Assembly: GCA_033485155.1 (NCBI GenBank)
Contig: JAWQJJ010000004.1
Span: 1 to 64,000, forward strand
Direction: 5' to 3'
From: Methanomassiliicoccus sp.
Lineage (GTDB): Archaea; Thermoplasmatota; Thermoplasmata; Methanomassiliicoccales; Methanomassiliicoccaceae
Length of the DNA stretch: 64,000 nucleotides
Part shown: positions 17,560 through 26,399 of the stretch, in pieces
How positions within the stretch are numbered: position 1 is the stretch's first letter
Layout of the letters: each line of letters opens with the position of its first letter
The notes under the pieces: generated by a model
Told to the model about the DNA's origin: nothing
Databases searched by the model: none
The model's input: the letters and a program-made list of their open reading frames with translations, nothing else
Position numbers and translations under genes: made by a program

Positions 17560-18486
17560 TCATATATACTTGTCCAGGCCTTGTCCTTTTGCCTTTTTTC
17601 CACTCTTCTTGTCCAGGTCCGGCCGCCTCGTCACCCCATTCATGCCCGGTATGTTGTTCGAGGAGTGGATAATGTCTAGGTTTTCGAAAGGTGGCAGCGA
17701 CCACTCTTCAAGAATCCTCTTCCGTATGGTCGGCTCTAGAGCATCGTTAATCTCGAAGCCGATGCCCTTCCGCTTCATCGTCTTGGCGACCTTTAAGGTC
17801 GTCCCGCTGCCGAGGAAAGGATCTAGAACGGTGTTACCCTCATTCGAGTAGGTGCTGGTGATGAAGAAGACCAGCTCCTCCGGGTAGCCCGCCTTATAAT
17901 AGCCGATTTCCTTGATGTTGGGGGGCCTGTACGCGGGTATCCTGATTACATTCCCGATGCACCGCCCCTTGGGGTTCTTGTTGTCCGCCCGAGGGTCCGC
18001 CTCGGCGTACTTCTGCTTCACACGTATCTTGTTGAAGGTGTAGTTATAGTCATAGTTCTTGGCAAAAATCAGGACGTTCTCATATTTATTGTCGAACAAC
18101 TTCTCTATGTACCACTTGCACTGGGGTAGAGCGTTGGGGATGTACCAGATAATATTGTCGATGAGCTTCCACTCGGGGGGCATGGCGCAATAAATGTCCC
18201 ATCCGATAGGATAATACCGTCCCTCAGCCCGCCTATTGCCGATGTTGATTGCTAATATGGCATTGTTCGTGGAGACCCTCGCACACTCGCTCCAGACCTT
18301 GTTCATCCTCGCCAGATAACTTTTGTAGTCCTCTTGGCCGATTTGATTCGGATGTCCGTAATCTTTCAAGTTCCAGTATGGCGGGGAGGTTATTATCAGA
18401 TTGACGGCGTTTGTATCGACCATGCTCATGTCCTCGCTGGACGAGAGAAATATGGTCTGATCATCGAGTGAGAACGACTTAACCAT
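17560..18486 (-). CDS. DNA methyltransferase of a restriction-modification system (N4-cytosine/N6-adenine type)
   Basis: The protein methylates an exocyclic amino group on a DNA base using S-adenosylmethionine. The catalytic motif IV is TSPPYWNLKDYG near residue 32, and the SAM-binding motif I is DPFLGSGTTLKVAKTMKRKGIGFEI near the C-terminus, so the motif order is the beta class. TSPPY is most common in N4-cytosine enzymes. The ATG at 18486 is chosen because it follows the upstream gene's stop by one base and has a ggaggaag site. The frame itself runs back to 18567. Length is 308 residues. A divergent nuclease-like gene makes this a restriction-modification pair. Confidence 0.85.
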   Translation of the reverse strand: MVKSFSLDDQTIFLSSSEDMSMVDTNAVNLIITSPPYWNLKDYGHPNQIGQEDYKSYLARMNKVWSECARVSTNNAILAINIGNRRAEGRYYPIGWDIYCAMPPEWKLIDNIIWYIPNALPQCKWYIEKLFDNKYENVLIFAKNYDYNYTFNKIRVKQKYAEADPRADNKNPKGRCIGNVIRIPAYRPPNIKEIGYYKAGYPEELVFFITSTYSNEGNTVLDPFLGSGTTLKVAKTMKRKGIGFEINDALEPTIRKRILEEWSLPPFENLDIIHSSNNIPGMNGVTRRPDLDKKSGKKAKGQGLDKYI

Positions 18487-18487
18487 C

Positions 18488-18673
18488 CTACTTCCTCCGG
18501 GCGAAAGTGTCCGGATTCTCTTTCTTGACCGAGTCTGAAATGAATGATTTTTCGGCCAACCAGGCAAGAACGATATTCTTGATTATGGTTGCCTGAGTGT
18601 TGCCCATCTTTCCGCGGAACTTCTCTATTAGTCTCAATTGCTCGTCGCTTAATGTTACTTGGACCTTGGGCAC
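18488..18673 (-). CDS. ribbon-helix-helix DNA-binding protein
   Basis: The 61-residue protein reads MPKVQVTLSDEQLRLIEKFRGKMGNTQATIIKNIVLAWLAEKSF, a CopG/Arc-type ribbon-helix-helix: one beta strand, then two helices. It stops one base before the methyltransferase start, so the two are translationally coupled. It may repress the methyltransferase operon and the divergent nuclease gene from the shared 104-bp promoter region at 18674-18777. Control proteins of this kind are common in restriction-modification loci. Confidence 0.7.
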   Translation of the reverse strand: MPKVQVTLSDEQLRLIEKFRGKMGNTQATIIKNIVLAWLAEKSFISDSVKKENPDTFARRK

Positions 18674-18777
18674 ATCCAGGTATCCTGAACGACCAATAAA
18701 TACTTGCCGAGATGTGTATGATTGGATTCTTTTAGTATGGAATCCGAATAATAATTAAATGGCTATTCTGGCTGTTC

Positions 18778-19878
18778 GTGCCTAGCAATGGGGAAGATGT
18801 TAAGGAATTTTGGGACAACGTCTGGGATCATGTAAATGAGCCAATTTTGGAAGGCTTTGATGTTCCAGACGAAATACCCATGGATATGATGGCTGAGATA
18901 ATAAAAATGGCCATCTGTTCAAAAAAAGGAGACATAGAGGGTGTAAAACAGATTATTGACAGGGGCTCAAAGATATGGGTAGATGGCAGGTTCCTTTACC
19001 TTGTCCTGCAACTATCGGGCCTTACAAGAAGCAAGATACTTACCGACCTTCGAAAAATCGCATCTGAAATCGATATCGTCGTCCCTCATGAGACGAAGAC
19101 CTTGCCAAAACGAGAGAAGTTATGGATTCCAGCTTTAACGGTCATCGCCGAGAGATTCGGTATTGTTATTGAGCCTCTGGAGGTCGTTACACCGGATGTT
19201 ATCTCAGCGCTAAACAGGGCTACTTGGCCTGGCTACATCCGCCAGGAAAAAGCAAAGCGGGGGGGCCATGCTTGCGAACAAAGGCTGGCAATGGCGTTTA
19301 GGGCCACAGGCATCCCATTTGTGCCCGAGGAGAAGGTGAGTAATCCGCTATGCGGAGACATACAGATTTTTGGTGAATCCTTTGATGTCATCGTTCCCAG
19401 CGAGTCCAGTCCAGCCGTATGTTTTAAATCTACGGTTCACACCGCGGCCATTGGTCAGTATGGGGAAAGCAAAGACTCCTTGGAAATCATTACTGCCGTA
19501 CAAAAATTCCAAGAAAAATTCCCCAATAACCGACCATTGATTATGGCCTTGGTCGATGGCGTCGGCTATAGCAGTAACCCCTCGGGACTGAAAGACATTC
19601 TGAAAAATGCTGATGAGTTCTGCCAATTTGCTACGCTATGGAAGGCGGTAGTTGTGGTATCATCCCAGATTAGGGACGAAGGCCTGAGAATACATCTGTC
19701 CGAGGATGACTTTGAACGCTATGATGAATTCTTGTCAAGATATGGCTATGATGAATCCAAGAGGCTACATGCCATCCCCGAGAAACCGATAAAAATAGGC
19801 CGTGCCCTATTCGAGCGTTTCAAGCCGGGGCCGCTGGGAGAGCCAAAGAAAGATCGAGTCCAGTTAATATTTCAATAG
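18778..19878 (+). CDS. putative type II restriction endonuclease
   Basis: The 366-residue protein diverges from the methyltransferase operon. Its N-terminal half is helical, with a possible DNA-reading region. From about residue 165 the stretch GGHACEQRLAMAFRATGIPFVPEE, then CGDIQIFGESFDVIVPSE and a Lys-containing strand AVCFKSTVHTA, resembles a PD-(D/E)XK nuclease core (Glu, Asp, then Lys). Position and context are the main evidence for a restriction enzyme. The start is GTG at 18778. The gene is visibly AT-richer than the chromosome around it. The target sequence cannot be read from the sequence. Confidence 0.6.
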   Translation: MPSNGEDVKEFWDNVWDHVNEPILEGFDVPDEIPMDMMAEIIKMAICSKKGDIEGVKQIIDRGSKIWVDGRFLYLVLQLSGLTRSKILTDLRKIASEIDIVVPHETKTLPKREKLWIPALTVIAERFGIVIEPLEVVTPDVISALNRATWPGYIRQEKAKRGGHACEQRLAMAFRATGIPFVPEEKVSNPLCGDIQIFGESFDVIVPSESSPAVCFKSTVHTAAIGQYGESKDSLEIITAVQKFQEKFPNNRPLIMALVDGVGYSSNPSGLKDILKNADEFCQFATLWKAVVVVSSQIRDEGLRIHLSEDDFERYDEFLSRYGYDESKRLHAIPEKPIKIGRALFERFKPGPLGEPKKDRVQLIFQ

Positions 19879-20388
19879 CAATGGGAATGATGCGGCACCC
19901 CGCCCCCCCTCCTTTTAATTTTTTCTGTTGGTGGTGGGGCTGAACATGGGGCGGCCTTAGGGTCGGTCTCCATCGGTATCCTCAGGTTTGTGAATGGCAA
20001 TCATGGGTCTGTTGGGGAGTAGCCCAGCCTATGCCGCTGGCCGTGGACTGTGTCTCTCCAACTCACGATTGGGATGTGGTTGGGGCCTTCTTAAGCTCGC
20101 ATAACCACATCGAGTTGCAATGCGACCCTCATCGCTTCGGGATCCGATAGCATGAGTTACATGCTAAGAAAGATACTCAAGATGTGTGCTATGAGACATC
20201 ATGTTCCGATATAATAGGTAAAAAGGATTTGAGGATATTCATCACGATGCCAGGTAGACCACTTACGGAGTTAATCCACTTGCGCCCGTATATAGGGAAT
20301 CGGCCCATCTGCTGAAGCAGCCAGCTTACTGCTAACCTCTCTTCAAGGCACAGCTAATCCGATAGGCCTTCTCTCTGTTATGGGGGGC
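19879..20388. other. intergenic region in the element
   Basis: About 500 bases between convergent genes. A T-rich stretch ccttttaattttttct at 19911-19926 may end transcription of the nuclease gene. No further gene or repeat was seen. Confidence 0.4.
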
Positions 20389-23300
20389 CTACTCTGGTGC
20401 CACCCCCGCATATGGATAGTCGGCAGTGGCGTTATATAGCATCATGCTGCACACATAGGTCCAACCATTCGCATAGATCTTCTGCTCCATGTACGTATTT
20501 CTATTCCAATTCTCCAATCCGACCTCTCCCCAAAAGAGAGGGTGGCCAGCAGAACAATTGGTCAATGCGTTCACCTGATAAGAAGTAACTCCGTTGTCGG
20601 TCCTGTATAGGTGGGCTTGCCATACCTCGAGACCGGTGTTCATTACCAGAGTAAGATTAGCTTTATTCGTCGGGCTCGAGCTATCAATCGTGTTATTGTC
20701 AGTCATGTTAGCTTGAACTGCTGTCCCCATCGTCCTAAGGTATCCTTGGTTGTGCCCGCTAGTCTGACGTGCCACACCATTAGACCACCCATGGAATAGA
20801 CCTATCCTATTATGCCAATATATGTAATTGGCATGATTATGATCTGGCTCGTTCCACAAGTCGATCATAATGGGCCTATGAGATAAGGTCATGTTGTTTA
20901 GGATGCCCATAGTACTGTTGGCATACCGTATGTATTCCCAATAGGCCGCAGTGGTATTATCAAACGGATTACTGGCTTTGTTGAAAGCAAATATGGGATC
21001 GTTGCTTTTATTATTCGCAGATCCGGCTATGACGAGCACGATCTTGACATTATGGGCATAGGATCGGTCGCACATGGCCACTAGCATATCGGGATATTTG
21101 TTATCGGTGGTATGGTTTTTCCATGCATCATACTGTATACTTGTTCCCCATAAATCGGCGGCTCCTACCCGAACCAGGTCAATGTCATAGTATTGACAAT
21201 ATTCGAAGTACTTATCCCAGAACGTGGCCTCGTTGCTACATCCCGTGATGCTCATATAACCTCCTGGGCCGGGGAAGTTCATATTCAAGCCTGCCTCTCC
21301 AGCAACGTTATTGATGTAAGCATTGATCGCATGGGCCAATGCAGTCGTCTCGTCAACGCCGAAGGACCGATTTGCCATTGAGTCCCGTCCCAGACGGAGA
21401 TCGAATGTTGTCGATGCCACTTGTACCGGCGCGGTTACATCGACAAAGTGGGTCTTGCTCACGGTTACGGCAATGACGTTACCAACATGGCATCCCGGCA
21501 TCAAGTAGTAGCCGTTGATGTCCGTGTATAGCGTACCGCTTCTAGTGGTAATTGTAGCATTGGCTATTGCTTCACCACTTACCGCATCATAGATGTGGCC
21601 CGCAATGTTAACCGAAGTCCCAGTATAGCTCATTGTAAAGCTGCTATTGCCGTACCCAGCATACTGTCCGGCGATACCTGTACCAGAGTGAGAATTGTAG
21701 TTAGTAGCCGTCGCAGTAAATGCGAAGCTGCCGGACGCTCCGGTACTTATCGCGTAGAAGCCATTGGTATCGGTGACATATGAGCCGTGGCCGGGGCAGG
21801 TTACGGTAGCGCCAACGATCGGATTCCCCGTTGTACTATCAGTGATGTAACCTGCGAAACTATAGCCAGTGTTGATGTACATCGGAGCCCAGACTGGACC
21901 CCAGTTCCCTGCCGAAGTCTCATAGATTGGCCAGAATTTCCAGATTCCCGCTGGACTTTGAAGAGTTGTATCGACAACTATGTGCTGTCCCCCTCCCACC
22001 ACGCCGCCGGCTTTCTGAGTGAGCGTGGAGGCTATTAGGCCGGCCGATAGGGCAGTATTGCTTGGGTTCCTGATACCCAGGCCAATCTGTTGATAATTGT
22101 CGGACCCGGTTCCTGAGTTGGTATTGAACACAGTAAACGAAGCGTGGACCGTGCTCCCCTGCACCGGATTTGCTACCGTAGAGTATAAGCCCCAACGATA
22201 GAAGAGATCAGTGCTGTATCCAGATGTAGCATGGTTCTGCCAAGAGCTCAGCTGATAATAAAAAGTTGGATGGATATCCAACCACTCGCTCACTCCAGTA
22301 GTTCCCTGGTAATTGAAGGTCGGCCAGAGTGTATATTCACCAGAGAACTGAGCTGCAAAGGTGTATGAGTAAGAGTACTGAGATCCTGCATTGATAGTGA
22401 TGGGTCCTTGGAATCCGATATTCCAAGCATTCCCATTGCTATCCCTAACTACAAGGGAGATCGTATTGAATGTCTTAGATGTGCCGCCGAGATTTTCGAT
22501 ATCAAACCTAGCTGTCACTTGACTACCAACGGTGAAAACGTTGTCTGTTGTCGACACCTCCATATTCTTTGCTATAATGTTCAATCCGGCCCTTGTCTCA
22601 GCCGCGGATGGTCCATAGTTAATATATCGCATGGGTAGGACTTCACACGACCAGGATTTCATTCGAGCGATGTTAGCTGTTTCAAAATTTAGGGTCGATG
22701 TAGAATAGTATGTGCCATACATCCAAGTCGCTGAACCACCATTGTATTGGCCATAGGCTTCATCAGCATTGTATGTAAGCGCTAGGCCGTGTCCCATCAA
22801 CCACTCGTTCTGTGGCGAGGTGGGCATCATCTGCATGACAGCGCATCCATACCCATCATAGTCCGATCCATAGAGTAATTTGAGCCCGGCACCGGTCTCG
22901 TATGCTTTTACAATTCCGCCTGAGAGGGTTTTACCGGAACACAGTATTGCAGAGTCCCTTTCACTCGCCGCCACGTTACCAGGCGTAATAAGATACGATC
23001 TGAATTGTTCCAGGAGGGTTGCTGAATCTGTTGATGTACAAACGTCATTGGGCAACTGTACTGCCCTTGAGATATGTTGATATATACCGGTCTGCTGCTC
23101 AAACCTCGCTTCGATATCGAAGAAAGGGGTCACGATATCTGACCACCAATATTGATGTGTGCTCCAGTAGGTGTAGTCACACGCTACGAAGACCTCAGAC
23201 TTATAAGTTGTTCTCTCATTTGAGTATGCTGCCATAGTTTGAACAACATTAGCTCCGCTTCCTTGGACTGAACAATCTGAAGCCACCGCTTCCCTCGTAC

Positions 23301-23925
23301 CATCCTGAGGTGCTACAGTGCCGGAAGAATTGCCGGTCGATGACTCCTCGGATGCAGAGATAGACGTCGCCACAGGGACATAAGTACTTCCAGATTGAGT
23401 TGACACAGGAACCGTGACCGCAGCACTCCCATCCAGACTCACAGGGTTGTTAATATCTCCAGCTGCATATGCTGCGTAATATCCTGATTGACCGGTTCCG
23501 TCTAGCGCATCTACATAATATGTCTTGCCATTTGGCATATCGACGGCAAAGTGCATCTTTCCAGACGTTATGCTGGATGTTACTAGGTTTGCACCACTCA
23601 GCTCGATACCGATGTATGTCCTTAATTCCCCTCTTGTTTGAGCCTTAGAAAAGCCCATACCATTAGCATAACATATGGAGAAATCGGACGATAGTATATC
23701 CTTCTCTTCAAGGACGAATGAAACTTTCTGGCCATCTATTGAAAGAACTATCGGTTCACCTTTCGTTATGGACTGCCCAATCGCCGTCTTGTCCATTTTG
23801 AATGTATCGCTTAGGGAAACGCCCTTGAACTCGCCGCTTGGCTGAGGAGTTATTGATGCTGCCGAGACCATTGGAGCCATGGTGGTAGGGACCAACATGG
23901 CAAGACAGCCCAAAACCACACACAA
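20389..23925 (-). CDS. large secreted protein with carboxypeptidase-regulatory-like repeats and C-terminal GH5-like glycosidase domain
   Basis: A hydrophobic signal segment (GCLAMLVPTTMAPMVSAAS) is followed by about 650 residues with no family I can name, including a CARDB-like beta region. Two carboxypeptidase-regulatory-like beta domains follow (GYITDSTTGNPIVGATV near 690, GHIYDAVSGEAIANATI near 775). The last 320 residues resemble a glycoside hydrolase family 5 barrel. The acid/base motif is DLWNEPDHNHANYI (Glu1026) and the nucleophile motif FWGEVGLENW (Glu1134). Length is 1178 residues from the TTG at 23925. An ATG at 23960 would give a standard N-terminus MGRSKK but is one base out of frame across an A7 tract. 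Probably a surface or secreted polysaccharide-active protein. Confidence 0.7.
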   Translation of the reverse strand: MCVVLGCLAMLVPTTMAPMVSAASITPQPSGEFKGVSLSDTFKMDKTAIGQSITKGEPIVLSIDGQKVSFVLEEKDILSSDFSICYANGMGFSKAQTRGELRTYIGIELSGANLVTSSITSGKMHFAVDMPNGKTYYVDALDGTGQSGYYAAYAAGDINNPVSLDGSAAVTVPVSTQSGSTYVPVATSISASEESSTGNSSGTVAPQDGTREAVASDCSVQGSGANVVQTMAAYSNERTTYKSEVFVACDYTYWSTHQYWWSDIVTPFFDIEARFEQQTGIYQHISRAVQLPNDVCTSTDSATLLEQFRSYLITPGNVAASERDSAILCSGKTLSGGIVKAYETGAGLKLLYGSDYDGYGCAVMQMMPTSPQNEWLMGHGLALTYNADEAYGQYNGGSATWMYGTYYSTSTLNFETANIARMKSWSCEVLPMRYINYGPSAAETRAGLNIIAKNMEVSTTDNVFTVGSQVTARFDIENLGGTSKTFNTISLVVRDSNGNAWNIGFQGPITINAGSQYSYSYTFAAQFSGEYTLWPTFNYQGTTGVSEWLDIHPTFYYQLSSWQNHATSGYSTDLFYRWGLYSTVANPVQGSTVHASFTVFNTNSGTGSDNYQQIGLGIRNPSNTALSAGLIASTLTQKAGGVVGGGQHIVVDTTLQSPAGIWKFWPIYETSAGNWGPVWAPMYINTGYSFAGYITDSTTGNPIVGATVTCPGHGSYVTDTNGFYAISTGASGSFAFTATATNYNSHSGTGIAGQYAGYGNSSFTMSYTGTSVNIAGHIYDAVSGEAIANATITTRSGTLYTDINGYYLMPGCHVGNVIAVTVSKTHFVDVTAPVQVASTTFDLRLGRDSMANRSFGVDETTALAHAINAYINNVAGEAGLNMNFPGPGGYMSITGCSNEATFWDKYFEYCQYYDIDLVRVGAADLWGTSIQYDAWKNHTTDNKYPDMLVAMCDRSYAHNVKIVLVIAGSANNKSNDPIFAFNKASNPFDNTTAAYWEYIRYANSTMGILNNMTLSHRPIMIDLWNEPDHNHANYIYWHNRIGLFHGWSNGVARQTSGHNQGYLRTMGTAVQANMTDNNTIDSSSPTNKANLTLVMNTGLEVWQAHLYRTDNGVTSYQVNALTNCSAGHPLFWGEVGLENWNRNTYMEQKIYANGWTYVCSMMLYNATADYPYAGVAPE

Positions 23926-23960
23926 TCCGTATATGATGCTCTTTTTTTGGATCGACCCAT

Positions 23961-24486
23961 TTCTAATAATCCCACCCCATGAATAAGTTGGAGTGGAACA
24001 TCTCGATTAGCGCTTCCGCTAACCAATGATAGTATTCTCTCCATTCTCCAACTTCCCAATCAAGCATATATTTTATGTAATATTTAATTACACATCATAT
24101 TCCACTTGATATTGAACACGGAGCAAAGCCTCCAGAAAGCCTCTCGAATTCAATCGATAAACACCGCCTTCCTCAGTGGGATCGATGAGTGGGGACCTCC
24201 GCACCCTGCGCCACTCCCCTGACCCGGCGCTATGAGCCAGGGATGTCTTTGGCATTAAGCCCTACATCGAGATCGATAGGGATTTAGTTGAAACATCAAC
24301 ATGTTGCCTTTCCACTAGAGAAGTGTCAGGCGTTGAGCGAGGAACAACAATCTGAAAAGGGCTGAACGCTTGCCTTTTTTTATACTGAGAGGTAGGATAG
24401 TAAAGAACTCCGGTATATCGATATTGCTGGCCTACAGTTTGGGGGACAGTAAGGTGCAACAGGAGAGGGGGGCCTGCTGAGGTCTA
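23961..24486. other. intergenic region upstream of the surface protein gene
   Basis: About 525 bases. On the minus strand an AT-rich block near 24066-24092 (taatattacataaaatatatgc-like) could be the promoter of the large surface protein gene. No gene or strong repeat was seen in the rest. Confidence 0.4.
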
Positions 24487-25689
24487 TTATTTGGGGGGAT
24501 TAATTTGTTTGTCACCAATCATCGCCATAAACCTTTCTTCATATTCGACCTCAAGTTTGTCGATGAGTTCATCTATCTCCTTATCACTCTTGTCAACAAA
24601 TAACAGTCGTTGGTAAAGCCATCCAAACCCCCTTTTTCGTCCCTGCGTCGGTGTGTTTCCATCTTCCGTCGCCTTGGGAGCGATTGTCACTAGGTATTCA
24701 ATCGTATCATTTATGTCCTCAATAGGAAAAACAGGCATCTCTACAGGTTTGGGACTTTTTTCTATTTGCCCCACTAGCTTGGGCCTATATGCAAATCCAA
24801 TAAAACTCTTCGATACCACATCCTCTCCGCAAACGCTTAACCGGAATGCAATATAGTCACTGGTTGTAGCTAGGTAAACATCGAAAAGATCTATCATCAC
24901 ATTGGAATATATGGCCATTTCCGAGCTCGTGAATTGAACAAATGGCCATGGCAATTGCCCGTGACCAATATATCTCTCATTCACCTTGGGATTGATGAGG
25001 TCTTCAAATAAATGGCAACCGAAGAACTCGATCTTGATGAAGGGCCACTTTGCGAGAGATCTGCCATCGTTCTTAATCCTGACTGATAGTTGAAGGAGGT
25101 GTCGGCCAGATGGATCCTTGCTAACGATCAACTGCGGCCTTAGGTCGGGCCTCAGCCTCTTGCCGAAATGGTAATCGACCTGATAGTGCTCCATAGGCTC
25201 TGACCTAGCCCCAATCCTCTCGTAATACTGGTGGTCGTCGCAACAGGACATGTGCGGACTGAATGGGCTCGACGGGACATCGACGATGAAAATATTACTT
25301 GTTCCATTGTCTATTTGGATTGATACAACGTCAATATCGTTCACATGAGGCTGAATGCCTGACAATATGACCTGACTAAACCACTCTTTTGTGTAACATT
25401 TTTCATTATTCCCCTCTATGCCTACCGGGATCTTACTCCGACCATCTCTGGCATTCTGTTCGGATATGCCAACTAAGAGAAGGCCACCTGACGAGTTCGC
25501 AAAAGCAGAAATCTCTTTTCCAATTTCGGCTCGCTTAGTTAGTGCCTTAATGCCTTTATATTCAAGCGTCAAGTTCTCTTCAATCTTCCTCATAACGAAA
25601 TCGCTAACATCATCCTCAGAGATTTCGAAAAGAGATTTTCCGAAGTATGTGTTAGCAAAGTTCTTTTGATCGCGTAAATCGGCGGGCAT
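24487..25689 (-). CDS. AlbA_2 (Schlafen-like) domain protein
   Basis: The 400-residue protein has an AlbA_2/Schlafen-type domain at about residues 33-160: ENLTLEYKGIKALTKRAEIGKEISAFANSSGGLLLVGISEQ is the family's E-x-K and NSxGG-x-LxxGI motif. The C-terminal 240 residues (beta-rich, then a charged helix) are not recognised. AlbA_2 proteins bind nucleic acids or nucleotides and occur as regulators and in anti-virus systems. Here the gene sits alone in a mobile element, divergent from a recombinase-like gene, so a defence or regulatory role is only an inference. Confidence 0.7.
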   Translation of the reverse strand: MPADLRDQKNFANTYFGKSLFEISEDDVSDFVMRKIEENLTLEYKGIKALTKRAEIGKEISAFANSSGGLLLVGISEQNARDGRSKIPVGIEGNNEKCYTKEWFSQVILSGIQPHVNDIDVVSIQIDNGTSNIFIVDVPSSPFSPHMSCCDDHQYYERIGARSEPMEHYQVDYHFGKRLRPDLRPQLIVSKDPSGRHLLQLSVRIKNDGRSLAKWPFIKIEFFGCHLFEDLINPKVNERYIGHGQLPWPFVQFTSSEMAIYSNVMIDLFDVYLATTSDYIAFRLSVCGEDVVSKSFIGFAYRPKLVGQIEKSPKPVEMPVFPIEDINDTIEYLVTIAPKATEDGNTPTQGRKRGFGWLYQRLLFVDKSDKEIDELIDKLEVEYEERFMAMIGDKQINPPK

Positions 25690-25812
25690 CAGGGGCTAAG
25701 GCACCAGCTATCAAGATAAAGGTTGCTAGTATCATGAATTGTAGTCATGTCATTGATCTCTTTCATTGCCCTGGGCGACAGATATCAATACTATTAACTA
25801 GAACGAAAGTTA

Positions 25813-25828
25813 TTACCTAAATAGGTAA
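25813..25828. promoter_or_regulatory. 16-bp perfect palindrome, candidate operator
   Basis: ttacctaaataggtaa is a perfect palindrome 22 bases upstream of the ATG at 25851, inside the divergent region shared with the AlbA_2 gene. The position over a likely start-of-transcription zone suggests a repressor site. Confidence 0.5.
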
Positions 25829-25850
25829 AATGTTCCTATAAGAGATAGAT

Positions 25851-26399
25851 ATGGGCAGTACCAAATTCCCAATACTGGACGAAAACTTCTACCTCAGGAT
25901 GATGGGTTCCTGCAACGATGACGAGGAGCGCGGCTTGGTCACCATCTTCGATCTAACCGGCATGCACGTCTCAAGCATGTGCGAGCTCGGTCCTGAGAAC
26001 CTGATCCGGCAGGGCGGGAAAACCTACATTCGATGGGTTCGGCCGAAGACCAGGAAGACGCTTCAAGCGCTGGTACCGAACGACCGCGTCAAGATCATCG
26101 AGAACTTCCTGAAAATGAGGCGAAAAACCCGGCAGCATTACCACTTTTTGGTGAAGAAGATTGGCCTCAAGGCCGGGTATCAGGACGTCAGTCCTATGAC
26201 CTTCCGCCATAACCGGTGCCTTCGCGGCCTCACCACAGAAGGCTACTCGATCTATGAGATCCCGCAGGTCATGGGTTGCACTCTCGACGTCGCGGTCCGC
26301 AATTACGCTAAGCTCAGGGAAGATCAGCTCGCTCGAGAGCAAGCAACAAGCAACAAACCCAGGAAACCCAGGTTCGGAAGTCGCTTTCGCAAGCTTTGA
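25851..26399 (+). CDS. short tyrosine recombinase-like protein, catalytic core only
   Basis: The 182-residue protein corresponds to only the catalytic half of a tyrosine recombinase. The region TGMHVSSMCELGPENL aligns with the usual TGLRxSEL box, but the catalytic Arg is His39. Box II is SPMTFRHNRCL, where the Arg is kept and the first His is not. The final part VMGCTLDVAVRNYAKL has the nucleophile-like Tyr152 but lacks the preceding His. It is therefore probably unable to recombine DNA and may bind the repeats beside it. The C-terminus is basic. The ATG at 25851 follows agagatagat. Confidence 0.6.
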   Translation: MGSTKFPILDENFYLRMMGSCNDDEERGLVTIFDLTGMHVSSMCELGPENLIRQGGKTYIRWVRPKTRKTLQALVPNDRVKIIENFLKMRRKTRQHYHFLVKKIGLKAGYQDVSPMTFRHNRCLRGLTTEGYSIYEIPQVMGCTLDVAVRNYAKLREDQLAREQATSNKPRKPRFGSRFRKL

